From contig QAXH01006368.1 in the NCBI GenBank assembly GCA_004335635.1, positions 1 through 64,000 of the forward strand: 64,000 bases of DNA, given 5' to 3'. Source of the stretch: Chloromonas sp. AAM2. Taxonomy: Eukaryota; Chlorophyta; Chlorophyceae; Chlamydomonadales; Chlamydomonadaceae. Positions 23,072 to 34,250 of this stretch are shown here, in pieces; within the stretch, counting starts at the first letter, position 1, and each line of letters starts with the position of its first letter. The notes under the pieces were generated by a model. That model did not search any database. It worked only from the letters and a program-made list of their open reading frames with translations, and was not told where the DNA came from. A program made the translations under genes and the position numbers.

Positions 23072-24950
23072 CTACCAATTGCCAAGTGGCGGGAGGTCCG
23101 ACATGGAAAAAGGCCTGGGCATCGGCCCCCCCTGTGGTGCGTCAGACGAGTGAAAGCCTGCGCTCTCGCCACAGTCACTGACACCCAGCCCGCCCACACC
23201 TCCATCCATCCCTGCATCCCCGGCTTCTGACTCCTGCACCCCCACGCCTTCCACATCCGCGCACGTGTCCTGCTGCGCCGCTGCATTACTTGTGTCGTGG
23301 CGCGTGCTCGTGCCCGGCGGGTCGCCGCCCGCAGCAGCTCCTGGTTTCTGTTGTGCTGCCGGCTCCTCGATGCAATGATCCCCCCAGCCTTTCAAATCAG
23401 ACATGGAAAAGTTCTTGTCCATTCGCCCCAGCGCAGCTGGGAGTGCCGGGTCCATCATCATGCCATCGTCATGCCCTTGTCCCTGCCGGCCCCAACCGGG
23501 ACCTAGATCAATCAGATCGTCCTGCCCAGCGCCTAGAGCCGTCCCATCACCCAGAATCCGTAAGCCATCTTCCTCCTCTACTTGCCGTTGGGAGTTTGTG
23601 GGCTGTGGCTGGGCGCCCCCACCCATCAACAAGATGTCATCCAGACCGGCCAGGCTTGCAGGGTCCAAGGGACTGAGCGGCAATGTGAAGGCGCCCGCTG
23701 CGGTGGTGGGATGGCCCGAGTCGCGTTGCTCTGCTAGGGGCTCGTCCCCTCCACCCTCCAACATTCCTGCAGTGTCCCCAAGAGGGTTTTGCTCCTGCTT
23801 CCCTGCAAGCACGCCGCTGGGTGCATCTGCCGAGGGCGTAGAATTGGGTTGTGCACTGTCCATGGTCTGGAAGGGCTGCATGGCGTCTGGCTGCATGGGC
23901 TGTGCGTTGAGGGGGTATGAGGGCGGGCGGGCCATGAGGGCGGGCATGGCCTGCATCCAGCTCGTATGCAGCTTCTGTGTCATGGCCATTTGCTGCTCCA
24001 CCAGGTGGTTGAACATCACCACGTGCTCCTTCACCTGGAGCCTGCGTAGCACCGCACATGACCAATGAGTTGAGCATTCGGCACGGGTCGAGCATGGCAT
24101 ATGGGAGTATGGGATGGTAGTAGCTACCGAGCAGTGGCTTCACATCACGGTAGTCAGAGTAAAGTGCAGTGTTGATGCTGGTGCTGAAAAGTTGTTCAGT
24201 CCAGTGTGCCCGGCAACTCAGCCATACGCAGCATCTGACATGCATGCGAGCATTGAACACTGCCCCTGTGCGTTGCTTGAGCTGACGGACAGAAGACAAC
24301 TGCCTCTGACCTGAGGTAGTAGGCTTCAAAGAATTCTTGATTTTGTTCCTCCAGCTTCTGCCATACCAGGTTGGTGAACCCAGGCTCTATCTTTGCCTGC
24401 GCCTGTAGCGTCGACACCACATCCTGCGCACATGCGGTGCCAAAACAAGCGTCACACAAGCCAAGCAGTTGAAGAATGCGACACATGACAAACAGAATGG
24501 GCAACAAAGTGCATTTGGAATGCGGTGCATCTTAAACTGTGACACAATTGGGGACAGGTTTGAAGGCCTGTGCTTGCATTTCATGGTAAAGGGTGCTACT
24601 AATGCACTGGAGCTGGGCATTCATTGTGTTAAACAGAAAACACCAGGTACCGTGCAGTGAAACCGGCATGCCTTGTGTGTGTACCCGGTGACGTTGGCGT
24701 ATGGAGGGACCCATCATTTGCTCACCTTAAGAGGCATGTACAGCTGCAGGCAGCGCTCAATGAGCTGCTGCACCATCTCAATATCACGGGGTTTGATGGA
24801 CCGGCCTTCATGTTGGACAGACACCGTAGTGTCGTCGCCATTGCCGCTGCTGTGTTCCTTGTTCTCTGCGCTCTTGGCTGCAGCCGCTTCCTTTTGCTGC
24901 AATCGCGCGCTTACACGAGCGGGGCCCGGTGCTGACTGTGCAGCCATCAT
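23072..24950 (-). CDS. Plant-specific TIGR01589-domain protein with long acidic, low-complexity tail
   Basis: Three exons (24726-24950, 24311-24423, 23072-24041) join in frame to 435 residues. The domain (about 53-131) is recognised from MVQQLIERCLQLYM, AQAKIEPGFTNLVWQKLEEQ and NQEFFEAYYLRLQVK, followed by the helix VVMFNHLVEQQ; this is the uncharacterised plant-specific domain TIGR01589. The remaining 300 residues are rich in Gly, Asp, Pro and Met with acidic hydrophobic clusters such as LAGLDDILLMGGG and QDDLIDLGPGWG. FSMSDL occurs twice, once mid-tail (MDKNFSMSDLKGWG) and once near the end (RPFSMSDLPPLGNW at the C-terminus). An in-frame TAG lies upstream of the ATG, supporting this start (or the ATG next to it). 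Molecular function is unknown; the tail looks like an interaction or activation region. Confidence 0.88.
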
Positions 24951-25251
24951 TCCTGCTGCGACGGACACCTTGCGGGAGGAACGCTACCAATTCGCGCACA
25001 CGCAGTTGTCGCTTCAAGCGTAATATCTGTGAAAGCAAAAGGACTGATGCGATCGGCACTGAATCAGTGAATGAATCGCAATCTTGACAACGGACAACGA
25101 CTGTAACGGCATCAGCCGCCCACGGTTTGATTTAGCAGACCCAGACGGCATGGTGTGCCTGTTGTGGTTCTCAAGTATTCATACCGACTGACCCTTTGTC
25201 ATTTCACTTCATTTCCCATGCACCTATCATGACAGATTAGAAGGCGTCAAC
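24951..25251. promoter_or_regulatory. Head-to-head intergenic region (TIGR01589 gene / AKR-like gene)
   Basis: 301 bp lie between the start codons of divergent genes. No specific motif called. Confidence 0.4.
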
Positions 25252-28200
25252 ATGCTTAAACACACTCTATGTCATGGGCCTGTGCCGGGCCCACCAACCC
25301 TGGCTCAAGATTGGTGCTGCAACCGTAGTTCCAGGCGTGACAGCAGGCTGCATGCAAGCGGCAATGGCGAGGTCAACAGGCGGCAGCTGATAGGCTCAAC
25401 CGGTCTAGCACTGCTCACCCCAACACAGCGGGCTTTGGCTGTTGAGACCACAGACGAAATAGAAGGTAGTGGTACGCTCGAAGGAGACCAGGCAGTCAAA
25501 ACCCCAAGGTTAAGGCGGCCGCTGCCTTCAGTTCACAAGGTACTGCTGACCCCGCCAGCGCTCCCACCTAAGCAACGCAAGAACCAGGCGGCCAGCCAGG
25601 GCAATGGCGTGCGCATCTCCCAAATCATCAAGGGCTGCTGGCAGCTAGATGGATCCCATAGGTGCGTTGCTTGCACAGACAGGCAAGGGTCGGGCGTAGC
25701 AACACAATGTCACTGTCCATGCTTCTGACAAGGACTTACACAGCAAACTCTGTGTTTCTATGTCCCGTTTTTACATTTGTTCGCAAGAGCGCTTACATTC
25801 ACCCCCTTACCTGATGTGTGTTGTGTGTGTCTCCAGGGGCGACCCGTCCAGTGACCACACGCAGGGAGCGGCTGCACTCAGGGACTTTGAGCCCTTCATG
25901 GATGCGGGTGAGCGTCAGGCAACACACAACAAGCATCATGATGTGATAGGCTAGGGTGTACCTGCTCTCAACACCCAACCGGGCATGTCGCTCTAGCCGC
26001 AACACCTGAGGCGTGGTAGGGTGAACTTGTCAGCAGTACACATACAATGCCAGCAGTACACATGCCAGCAGTACACATGCCAGCAGTACACATGCAATGC
26101 TAGCAGTACACATGCCAGCAGTTCAGATACATGCTAGCAGTATACATGCCAGCAGTACACATACAATGCTAGCAGTACACATGCCAGCAGTACACATACA
26201 TGCTAGCAGTATACATGCCAGCAGTACACATACAATGCTAGCTGTATATATGTCCTCTAGGTCAACTTGTGCGCTGCTCTGAGCAAGTTGACTCACTGAT
26301 GTTACACTTTATCTACCCTTGTGGTGAGACACTTAGATCTGCCTGATCTCTGAGGTATGCCTCAACAGGTTATGTATGTCTGCCCGATTGTTGGCCAACA
26401 CCTTCACAGCATGTGGTCGTCCGACTATCAAACCCGAGATGTGCTTTTATTTTTTTTGGGGGGGGGGGTTGCTTTCCTGTGCTTGTCCTGACCGCCTGTG
26501 CGTGGTGTCTGCTGCTGCACAGGCATCACCACACTGGACACCGCGGTGAGGGGTGTGAGGCACGGCTGCAGGGACAGGGTGTCTTCCGGTGAAGGGGTAT
26601 GGGTTCGAGGGAAGTGACGAGGGGCTGGGCAGCGCAGGAGCGCTTCCTCAACCTTCACTTACGCCTTAGGCATACATCATTCGGTCATGGTCAACTTTGG
26701 CCATACATTACGCTGTGTACCCCGCGGGGCACTCGGGCCACATATCAAACTTTCCACACCACAGGTACACTGAGCTTGAGCCCCAGCGTGCACCTCTGTT
26801 GCTGCCTGCCCCTTTGTGCCTGTCTTGCTGTGCCTGACACATTGGACTTGGAACATCACAGGTGCACTGAGCCTATGGTGCTGTCTGCCTGCCCCTGTCA
26901 GGACGTGTGGGGCCCCAGTGAAGCGCTGATCGGCAACTGGCTGCGGCTGTACCCCTGGCGGCGCGACCAGGTGCAGCTGGTCAGCCACGTGACCATCACG
27001 GGGGAGGACATGGAGAGACTCAGCCCCGACCTGCTGGCGTACGTGAGTTTTAATGTATTCTGACCCTTTTCATTTTCACAATAGTGTGCGAAGGTCGGAC
27101 CAGCCCTCATGCAACACGTTTCCAGTGCCTGCATGCAGGGAATCTAGCTCTGCCCCTGCTTCACACCATCCAAATGTTTCACCAGCCTGGACAACATCCT
27201 TACCCTGCCCGGGACTACTGTGTCACGGGGTCTGCTGCTCGCACGGACAATAATGCCTTACACTCCAGAAGCTGCTGCCTGGGTTGGCATGGCCTAACCC
27301 AACAGTGTGCCCTGCAGAGCGCTACCAGCAGCAGCTACATTGCTTGCGGAGTATTGGAGGAGAGATGCCTGTGCCGTGACATGCGCTGCCTGAAGTGTGA
27401 TGACCCATAATGATGTGCGGGGTCGTTACTTGTTTCTGTACGTAGACAGTGCCGTGCGCTGCCCGTCTCACCTGCCATCTCTTGTCCCGCTGCGCAGCGT
27501 GTGCGCAGCTCCCTTGCGCGCATGGGCGTGTCTTCCCTGGACCTTGTGCTGCTGCAGTGGGAGGAGCCGCTCGACGCAAGGAGCCCGCAGCGGGGCGCGG
27601 GGTTGATGGATGCGGCCCTGTGGCTCGCCGACCTGCAGGCACAGGGCATCGTCAGCGCTGTGGGAGTGACAAACTTCGACGCACCTACCCTGCTCAGGGT
27701 GCGCCGGGGATGGGGCCGGTGGGCGGTGTGTGACTCGTGCCTGTGCTGGCTTGTGGCCTGCTCAGGCAGACTCTGATGGACGCGTTGATGGGCTGGCCTT
27801 GCTATGAATGGGACCGAGCCACGCAGCCTCTCTTGGTCTGACTGTGTCTTTGATGCGAGCTGAGCTGCGAACCGCGGGCATGGCGTAGGTTTGAGACTGT
27901 GGGCTGCTTTAAGCGGGACAGTGAGATGTCTGCAGCACCATGTATATATATATATATATACACCATGTATGTATATATTTACAACAGGGAAGCCGTCAGA
28001 GGACACGGAACGGGATGGGCACCGCCCTGGCCTACCCTGAGCAAGAAAGCAAAACGAAAGCAGGGAAGAAAGCAGGCTAGGCAGGCCAACCCAAAGCAAA
28101 ACAGGACAGGGCCGCCGAAGTCAAGGTCAAAGACTAGAGAAAGGGACGCAAGAAGGGCCAGGAGGCCTAGCCATGTTGCTTGCACTCCTGGGGCTCCGTG

Positions 28201-29545
28201 TCCCGTGCGCTCATGCACTTATGTGCTCTTGCCCGTAGGTGTTGGATGCGGGCGTGCCAGTCACATGCAACCAGGTGCAGTACTCAGTGCTGGATAGGCG
28301 GCCGCAGCTCTACTTACAGCACATGGCGCCACACAGGGGCGTGCAACTCGTCGCTACTGGAACACTGGTGAGGGGCAGATATCGCTTTCCAGTCTCAAAC
28401 ATGGTGGGCGGTGGCGGTGGCAAGAACACTGGTGAGGGGCAGATCGCTTCTCGGTTGTAAACAAGGGCGCGGAACAGGTGTTGAGGCAGGTACTGTGTTT
28501 TTGCAGGCCATATCATCTCAGAGTCTGAAGGCCGTCATCATTGCATGTTGCAGTGTTCAGGGGCGCGCTGTGAGCGCAGCAGACGGTGATGGGTGGTTTG
28601 GATGCCCACCAACCTACACGTCCGTCCTTGGGACGCTACGGAATGGCTCAAGTGCACCACCTGGACCTGTCACAATGTTGCAGAGTTTTGAGCAGTTGTG
28701 ATCATGTGCCACCTGCTCTTGCCCGTCTCGTCTCCTAGAACACAGGACCATGACTCAGTGAGCTTGAATAATAGTGACGGTGTGATTCAGGGTCTTATCA
28801 GGCTGCATACTTGTCCTTGCTTGCTTGTCGGTGTCAGGCGGGCGGCTGGCTGTCCAAGAAGTGGCTGAACAAGCCGGCAGCCAAGGCTAGCCTCGACACG
28901 TTGTCCAAGGCCAAGCACGGCGCACTTTTGAAACAGGCGGGCGGCTGGACGTACCTTCAGGAAATGCTAGAGGTGGGAGAGGTGATCCTGCACTGTTTGT
29001 TCACATGCTCTGATCGACCCTCACATGAAAGGGCTGCAGAACCGGGGCATTCTTGGGGCCATGTCAGCACAGCCAGAGACAACGCCATGGCAATGGTGTA
29101 GGGTTCATGGTATCAACGGAAGTGTACGCACACATTTGCTGTTTTACTTGGCTGTTGGTGTAAAGCAGGCGTGTTGCAGCACCAGACGCTTTATGTTCGA
29201 GTTGCTGTTTCCAGGTTGCTGTTCAGGAGGCTTGGACAATTCTGTATGGATTAGATTGTGAGGCGTGTTGCGGTTTGCGTGCGCCTGTTGCAGACCCTGA
29301 GCAGCGTTGCTGCCCGGCACAAAGTGAGCCCCTCGGCCGTGGCGCTGGCATGGGTGCTGCAGCAGTCGGGGGTGGCGGCGGCAGCGGTGGGCGCACGCAA
29401 CGCAGCCCATGTTAGAGATCTGCAGACAGCGCCCACGGTTAAGCTGGACGAGGACGATATGTTGGCGTTGGAAGCGGCGCATGAGGGGTGCCCACACCCG
29501 CCTACCAGCGATGTGTTCGTGTGGGAAAGAGGCGGCACTTGGTGA
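25252..29545 (+). CDS. Aldo-keto-reductase-like protein, catalytic residues replaced, Tat-like leader
   Basis: Eight exons join in frame: 25252-25661, 25837-25907, 26523-26545, 26902-27042, 27498-27698, 28239-28367, 28838-28972 and 29294-29545; 453 residues. The AKR barrel is recognised from ISQIIKGCWQLDGSHRG, GITTLDTADVWGPSEALIG, VGVTNFDAPTLL, CNQVQYSVLDRRPQ and a C-terminal PSAVALAWVLQQSGVAAAAVGA. The family tetrad Asp-Tyr-Lys-His reads Asp-Trp (TADVWG), His (LVSHVTI) and Gln (LVLLQWEE): Asp kept, the other three changed. The N-terminus has NRRQLIGSTGLALL then ALA at 61-63, like a twin-arginine thylakoid-lumen leader behind a short plastid transit region. Lumen location and loss of reductase activity are inferences. 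Introns are long and repeat-filled. The exon 2 to 4 junctions rebuild a continuous family motif, which supports the model. Confidence 0.9.
26029..26250. repeat. Minisatellite of 15-19-bp CAGCAGTACACATGC-like units in an AKR-gene intron
   Basis: About a dozen variable units with a higher-order repeat of about 65 bases seen twice. Intronic and non-coding. Confidence 0.92.
26443..26468 (+). repeat. T-run/G-run homopolymer block
   Basis: A T-rich run passes directly into an uninterrupted G run of about ten or more in AKR intron 2, about 55 bp before the 23-bp exon 3. Exact lengths may be a sequencing approximation. Confidence 0.7.
28001..28140 (+). repeat. Dispersed repeat, copy 2 of the ACGGAACGGGATGGGCACC family
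   Basis: Lies in the AKR-gene intron between 27699 and 28238; matches 8887-9020. A TA microsatellite (about 27941-27978) precedes it. Confidence 0.7.
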
Positions 29546-29651
29546 CATCATGGATTATCACTGCAATAGACGGAGAATAGGTCCATCATACCGGTGACAC
29601 TGTTGACGCCTTGAGGAGAGGGGTTATGGTAAAGGGTTATGGTAAAACAAA

Positions 29652-29808
29652 TATGTTTGCCAGTTCTGGGACAGTTTTTGCGTCTGACACTAGAACCGCA
29701 TGTGTGCGCCACCTGTCCCAAACGATTTGACGCAGTAAGTGTGTAATTTTCTATTTTGTAGTGAGCCAACTCTGGTGCAGTACTGTCCCAGAACTGGCAA
29801 ACTTCTCG
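29652..29808. mobile_element. Small inverted-repeat element (MITE-like), about 157 bp
   Basis: The left end contains TGTTTGCCAGTTCTGGGACA (+). The right end contains the same core on the opposite strand with AAGTTTGCCAGTTCTGGGAC. No coding capacity. Confidence 0.75.
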
Positions 29809-30026
29809 TTTGTTGTAAACCAAGTTGCTTGTGGGTGTGCACCTGCCTTGCCGGAAGATTATCAAGGAATACCGTGGCACAAGCAGTGCCATGCCTTGCG
29901 CTTAGTCCAGTAAATCATGATCATTGCATGGTTGAGAATGACTACACTGAGTTGGGCTGCATATGGCTGCCAGGAGACTGAGTGGCCCAGACACGGATGA
30001 AAGGTGGCAATCTCCTAGTGGCGGTT

Positions 30027-30083
30027 TGCAGCATCGAGTCCTTTGCGTGGACGTGCTTCCTGGTGTAGACTCCCACCTTGTAC
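30027..30083 (+). repeat. Dispersed repeat, TTGGACGTGCTTC family
   Basis: GTTTGCAGCATCGAGTCC, then GACGTGCTTCCTGGTGTA; closest to the 16450 copy in its first half. Confidence 0.6.
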
Positions 30084-30935
30084 ATCACGAGAAGTCAATC
30101 GACTGGCCTGTGTGCACTGGTAGTCTTTTGACAATTAAGCCACCAACTACAAAATGTGCAGTTGAGGGTGACTGGGCTGTAATGTGTCTCGTACCGTTTT
30201 GTTTGGCACGAGCCGTTGTTGAAACTTGATTGATTGACGCAGGTGACTGGCGCAGCGGCAGCAAGACGTGCAAACAGGTCAGAAGGTAAAAGTGTTCGAA
30301 CTTGTTGCTGAATTGTGAGCTGTTAGTGCAAGAACGCAAGAGCAAAGCCTCTTCTGAAGCTGAACCAGACATGCAACTCGAATCATACAGCCAAAGTGAA
30401 CTCTGATAGCATTACAGGGCTCCGACTAACACTCACTGTCAGACACTGAATCATCAACCGAACCATCACAACCAGTTCCACTTCAACCAACCAGCTGTCT
30501 GTACCCATCAGTCCGTTCCTGGGCAAACGGAGCCACAAGCGAGACTATTCAAACAAAAGACACATGCAAACTTTGAGCAGGTTGCTGGAGGCCTGAAGCC
30601 AACACTGCACCTGCATGTGTTCAACAATGCCGATTGAACGTCAGCGTTCTCAAAACCTTTGACGGGGAACAACCGGAACAAGGAGGCCTGTGCAAGTACA
30701 AGTAGATCGTTAAATCAACACGGCTCTGGAGACCGCAATGAGCCCATGTGGCAGAGACCTCCCAGTGTGCAGCTCACACACTCAGTCTGGCAGTCAGTTG
30801 TGGGATGGTATGCAGTAACGACCAAGGAGCTCACACACACCATGCCAAAACTGGTTGTTCCACTGAGTACCACGGTCACTTAGGCGCACTCGGCCACCGT
30901 ACAATTCGCAACGTGCCTTCCTTCCTGTAGGCTGA

Positions 30936-33863
30936 CTAGAAGGGGTTATCTGGGTCATAATCGTCCTCATCTGCCATGCCTCCCGCTGCCTCCTCCTGCA
31001 CCGGTGCGGGTGCAGCGCCGAAGGTGCTCGTGGGGGCAGGCGCTTCGGACGCGGCAGCGGGTAGATTGTGCGATGCGCTGGCAATGCCCAAAGCAAGCCG
31101 CTGGCGCTCCGCCTGCAGATGCAACACATTGGGGCTCATCAGGGCACAATGGGATGAGCGAACAACGGCAAAGCAGCCGGCAATGAAGTACGAGCGGCAG
31201 CAACATCAGCATACTGGTGCCGTCCAAGCCATTCAACGCACCAACCAAACCTTCACTTCTACTTTGCACAAGGGGCAAATGGAGGCACGTTGGGTTGAGC
31301 AGCAGCATTGAACTGTTGTCTCATCTGCCAGTACTGTCAACACGCATCAAAGCATGTCGGAATGAGCGAACAACATGCAGCAAAGCAGCCTGCAGTGAAG
31401 CATGAGCTGCGGCAACTTCAGCACATTTGTGCCGCCCCAGCTTCTGGATGCGCCGACCAAAATCCACTGCTGCCTTATCTGCCAACACCCGGGGACGCGC
31501 GGGATGTACTTGGTCCTGGCTGAGATTTGTACACACCATGTTTGATTTTGGGTACGTGCACAAACCCCCCACAACCCGGTGCTCTGCCTAAGATGGCTGC
31601 TTGAGACTACCCAGCAGTCAACTGTGTGCATGAACAGCGCTTTTGACCAGAGTTGTTTCCCTCTTTCACCTGAGGTAGTGCTGCCAGTGCCTGCGCTAAC
31701 ATGGCTGCTGCGTGTTGATCCGCAACAAGTGTCTTGGCTGCATTCGCCGCGGCCTCCGATGATAAGGCCATAAACGGCTGCGCCGCGACAGGCGCAGGGT
31801 TGGGTGCGGGCACGGGCGCGGGGGCGGGGGCGGCGGGCAGGGGGGGTCGTTCCGGGGCTGGTGCTGGCTTCTCAGACGGCGGGGACGGCAGGGGCGCTGG
31901 CAGAGGCGGTTGGCCTACCCGCTGGTGTGATGGGGTGGGGGACTGGGGCTGTGCGGAGGAAACGGGCGGAGGCTGCGTGGAGGGTGGACGGGGAGTGTGC
32001 CCGGCTGCCCCGCTGCCCTGAGAAACCAGTCCAGCCGGCTGCTGCGGCGGCGGCAGAGGTGGTGGCTGCTGGTGTTGCTGCTGGTGTTGCTGCGGGATCA
32101 TGTGCTCATGCGGAATCATCTGTTGCTGCTGTTGCATCATATGCTGCTGCAAGGGGGGCGGGAGATGCATCATGCCCCCACCAGCCATGGCAGCAGCAAG
32201 TGCATCGGGTGGCATGCCCTGCATTAGAGCTGCAAGCATGGCATCTGGAGGAGGCAACATCATACCCAAGGGCCCGCCAGGATTGCCCATCATGCCTGGC
32301 GGGAACCCTCCGGGGGGGCCTCCGCCCATGTGAGGCGGCAGTGCACCACTAACCATGCCATTCAGCATGTGCAGCATGTGGCCATGCGAGCCGGCCGGCT
32401 GCATCTGCTGCTGCTGCTGTGGTGACGAAAAGGGCTGTTGCTGCTGGGGTTGCTGCGGTGGTGGTGCTGGCGCCGCTATGCTTGAAGCAGCAATGCTCTC
32501 CAGCACGACTGCACGGTTGCCCAGTGCCGCCTGCTGCTCCTGCAGCTGCTTCAGCTGCGACTGGGCAGCTCGTATGCTGTCCTCCTGTGCATCAATAAAC
32601 ATGTACCCATACAGGGCCTGAGGGACATGTGTGCCAACTAGCACTACCACACATCTTGAAAACTCAAAAGATCAGCTTACTGACTAACCTTGAAAAAACA
32701 CCATGACGCCGTCAGCCACACATGGATGAATCCTACGTCTTTGTAAGTCTGGCCGACTTCCAGCATGTGCTGTTGCATTGGCATGCAGTCAGCACGAGCA
32801 CCAGTAGCTGTTGAGAGCTGACCAGGTCACACACATGCTTGCCGCACCTGGCGTCTTTCAAGCTGTTTGATTTCGGCTAGAACCCGCTGACGTACTGACA
32901 GCTCTGCTTGAAGGGCCAGGACACACCCGCCCAGCACCTCTCGTGCCACTGTGACCTCAGGCATGCTGCCCTCCAAATGCAGCTTCTGCATGTGCAAGCA
33001 TGCATGCATGCATGCATGCTAGTCGACCGCATGCGAACACGCAGGTCTGGGATGGAGCTGCTTGCACTGAATGGCATATAAAAATTCAATGACTCCTAAG
33101 GCAGTGCCGAATGCATGCTGCAAAAGCCTGCAGGGTACACTTGCATCCGAATTTTTGCCTTGGCCACACCGGTTTCAATTGCGTGGCTTTTGACGTATGT
33201 TGTTCTGACTTCTCCTTGGCGGCCGTCGCTTCACTCCAAAGGTCATTGAGCGTGCCAAGAGCCTGCAAGCAGCCAAGAACGGAGTTGGGCTGTGACATGT
33301 GTGTTCACATGCATGGTGTATTACCACATGCAGGTTGCTTGCATGAACTGGTGTAGCTGCCTGCTTCTGCTCTCAAGACCTCCCAGGCTCACCTGTGCCT
33401 TGCCTTCACCGTTCTGACGTGCTGTAGCAGCTGATCCTTGCTCCCGAGGAATGGCCTTGGCTCTGGCCAGGTTTTCCTTGAGCTGCTTGATCACATTTGA
33501 GCCAAACACCCGGCGCGTCTCCCAGATTTCAATGAGCCGCTCAACTGACTTGCGGGCCTTCTCATCTGCTACACGCAGCAAGTCCTTCACCGTTTTGGCG
33601 ATGACCTTGCTAAACTCATCGCCAAACTCCCGACCCTTCTTCTTGCCCTCTTGCAACAAATGGTTGGCCAGGTACAGCTGTGCAAGCTTCTTGTCTGCGG
33701 CCATGCGCCCGAACTCATCATCCCACACGGACACTATCGTCTTGGCCTCCCGGCTGTAAAACAAGCACCAGTTGGCGGTGCTTTCGATGCTCTGCTGGGA
33801 CGAGTTCAAACCCCTCAGCTTCTGAGTGAGCTGCTCCCTGTTCAGCAGGCCACCGTCCGCCAT
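30936..33863 (-). CDS. CID-domain protein (RNA polymerase II CTD-interacting, RPRD1/Rtt103-like)
   Basis: Five exons (33393-33863, 33170-33262, 32848-32985, 31670-32617, 30936-31112) join in phase 0 to 608 residues. Residues 1 to about 135 are a CTD-interacting domain: REQLTQKLRGLNSSQQSIES, WDDEFGRMAADKKLAQLYLA, GREFGDEFSKVIAKTVKDLL, SVERLIEIWETRRVFG. Such proteins bind the phosphorylated polymerase II tail and act in transcription termination and 3' processing. Exons 2 and 3 encode charged, coiled-coil-like helices (about 158-234; the RPRD proteins also have a coiled coil). From about residue 235 the protein is a low-complexity Gln/Pro/Met/Gly tract, then a Pro/Ala tract, and it ends with acidic DEDDYDPDNPF. 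All splice sites are GT-AG. The ATG at 33863 directly precedes the domain. The low-complexity part gives many spurious ORFs on the other strand. Confidence 0.9.
31152..31465. repeat. Diverged ~210-bp duplication inside the last intron of the CID gene
   Basis: 31152-31250 and 31362-31465 share ATGAGCGAACAAC, AAAGCAGCC, TGAAG and a CAGCA-rich block in the same order. The following stretches (CTCATCTGCCAGTACTGTCA and CTTATCTGCCAACACCC) also correspond, so the repeat period is about 210. Confidence 0.7.
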
Positions 33864-34248
33864 TACAGCTGGTGGGCGATTGATTGATGGATCAACAGCT
33901 GGTCGAGGAAGGTTTGAGGCGAGAGCATGACATCGTGATGGGTGTAGACAGCCTCCTGTGTAGCGATGTGGCGATTCGACCGGGGATGGGGTTTTGGCCG
34001 TTACCTGACCTGCAACGAAGTCTGCTTGGGCATCAGGCGCACACCAGTTCGTTTCTGGAATATAGCTTAGAACAGCTGCTGGCACCGCAATCTGGCATTG
34101 AGCATCCACGTCTGGTGTGTCTAAATCAGCCTACTGGAGGCTGTCTAATGTAAGACACGCCTTTGCTACGCATGTTTTTTACAATTTGCGCAAGTAGCTG
34201 ATATTTGCGTTGGGCGTGCTTCCTGGTGTGTACTCCTTCCTTATAATT
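33864..34248. other. Upstream region of the CID gene
   Basis: Contains the promoter side of the CID gene and, at 34182-34250, a TTGGACGTGCTTC-family repeat that ends exactly where the hairpin element begins. Confidence 0.5.
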
Positions 34249-34250
34249 AG
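34182..34250 (+). repeat. Dispersed repeat, TTGGACGTGCTTC family
   Basis: ACAATTTGCGCAAGTAGCTG then GGGCGTGCTTCCTGGTGTG; closest to the 9596 copy. Confidence 0.65.

Larger units (their letters stand above)
29546..30935. other. 1.4-kb intergenic region between convergent genes
   Basis: Holds the paired MITE-like element at 29652-29808 and a TTGGACGTGCTTC-family copy at 30027-30083. No gene supported. Confidence 0.6.

Noticed and set aside
23290..24068. Plus-strand ORFs of 128 and 221 residues
   Set aside because: Antisense shadows of the GC-biased last exon of the TIGR01589 gene.
31734..32621. Plus-strand ORFs rich in Gly, Ala and Cys opposite the CID gene
   Set aside because: They are shadows of the low-complexity Gln/Pro/Ala coding tract on the minus strand.
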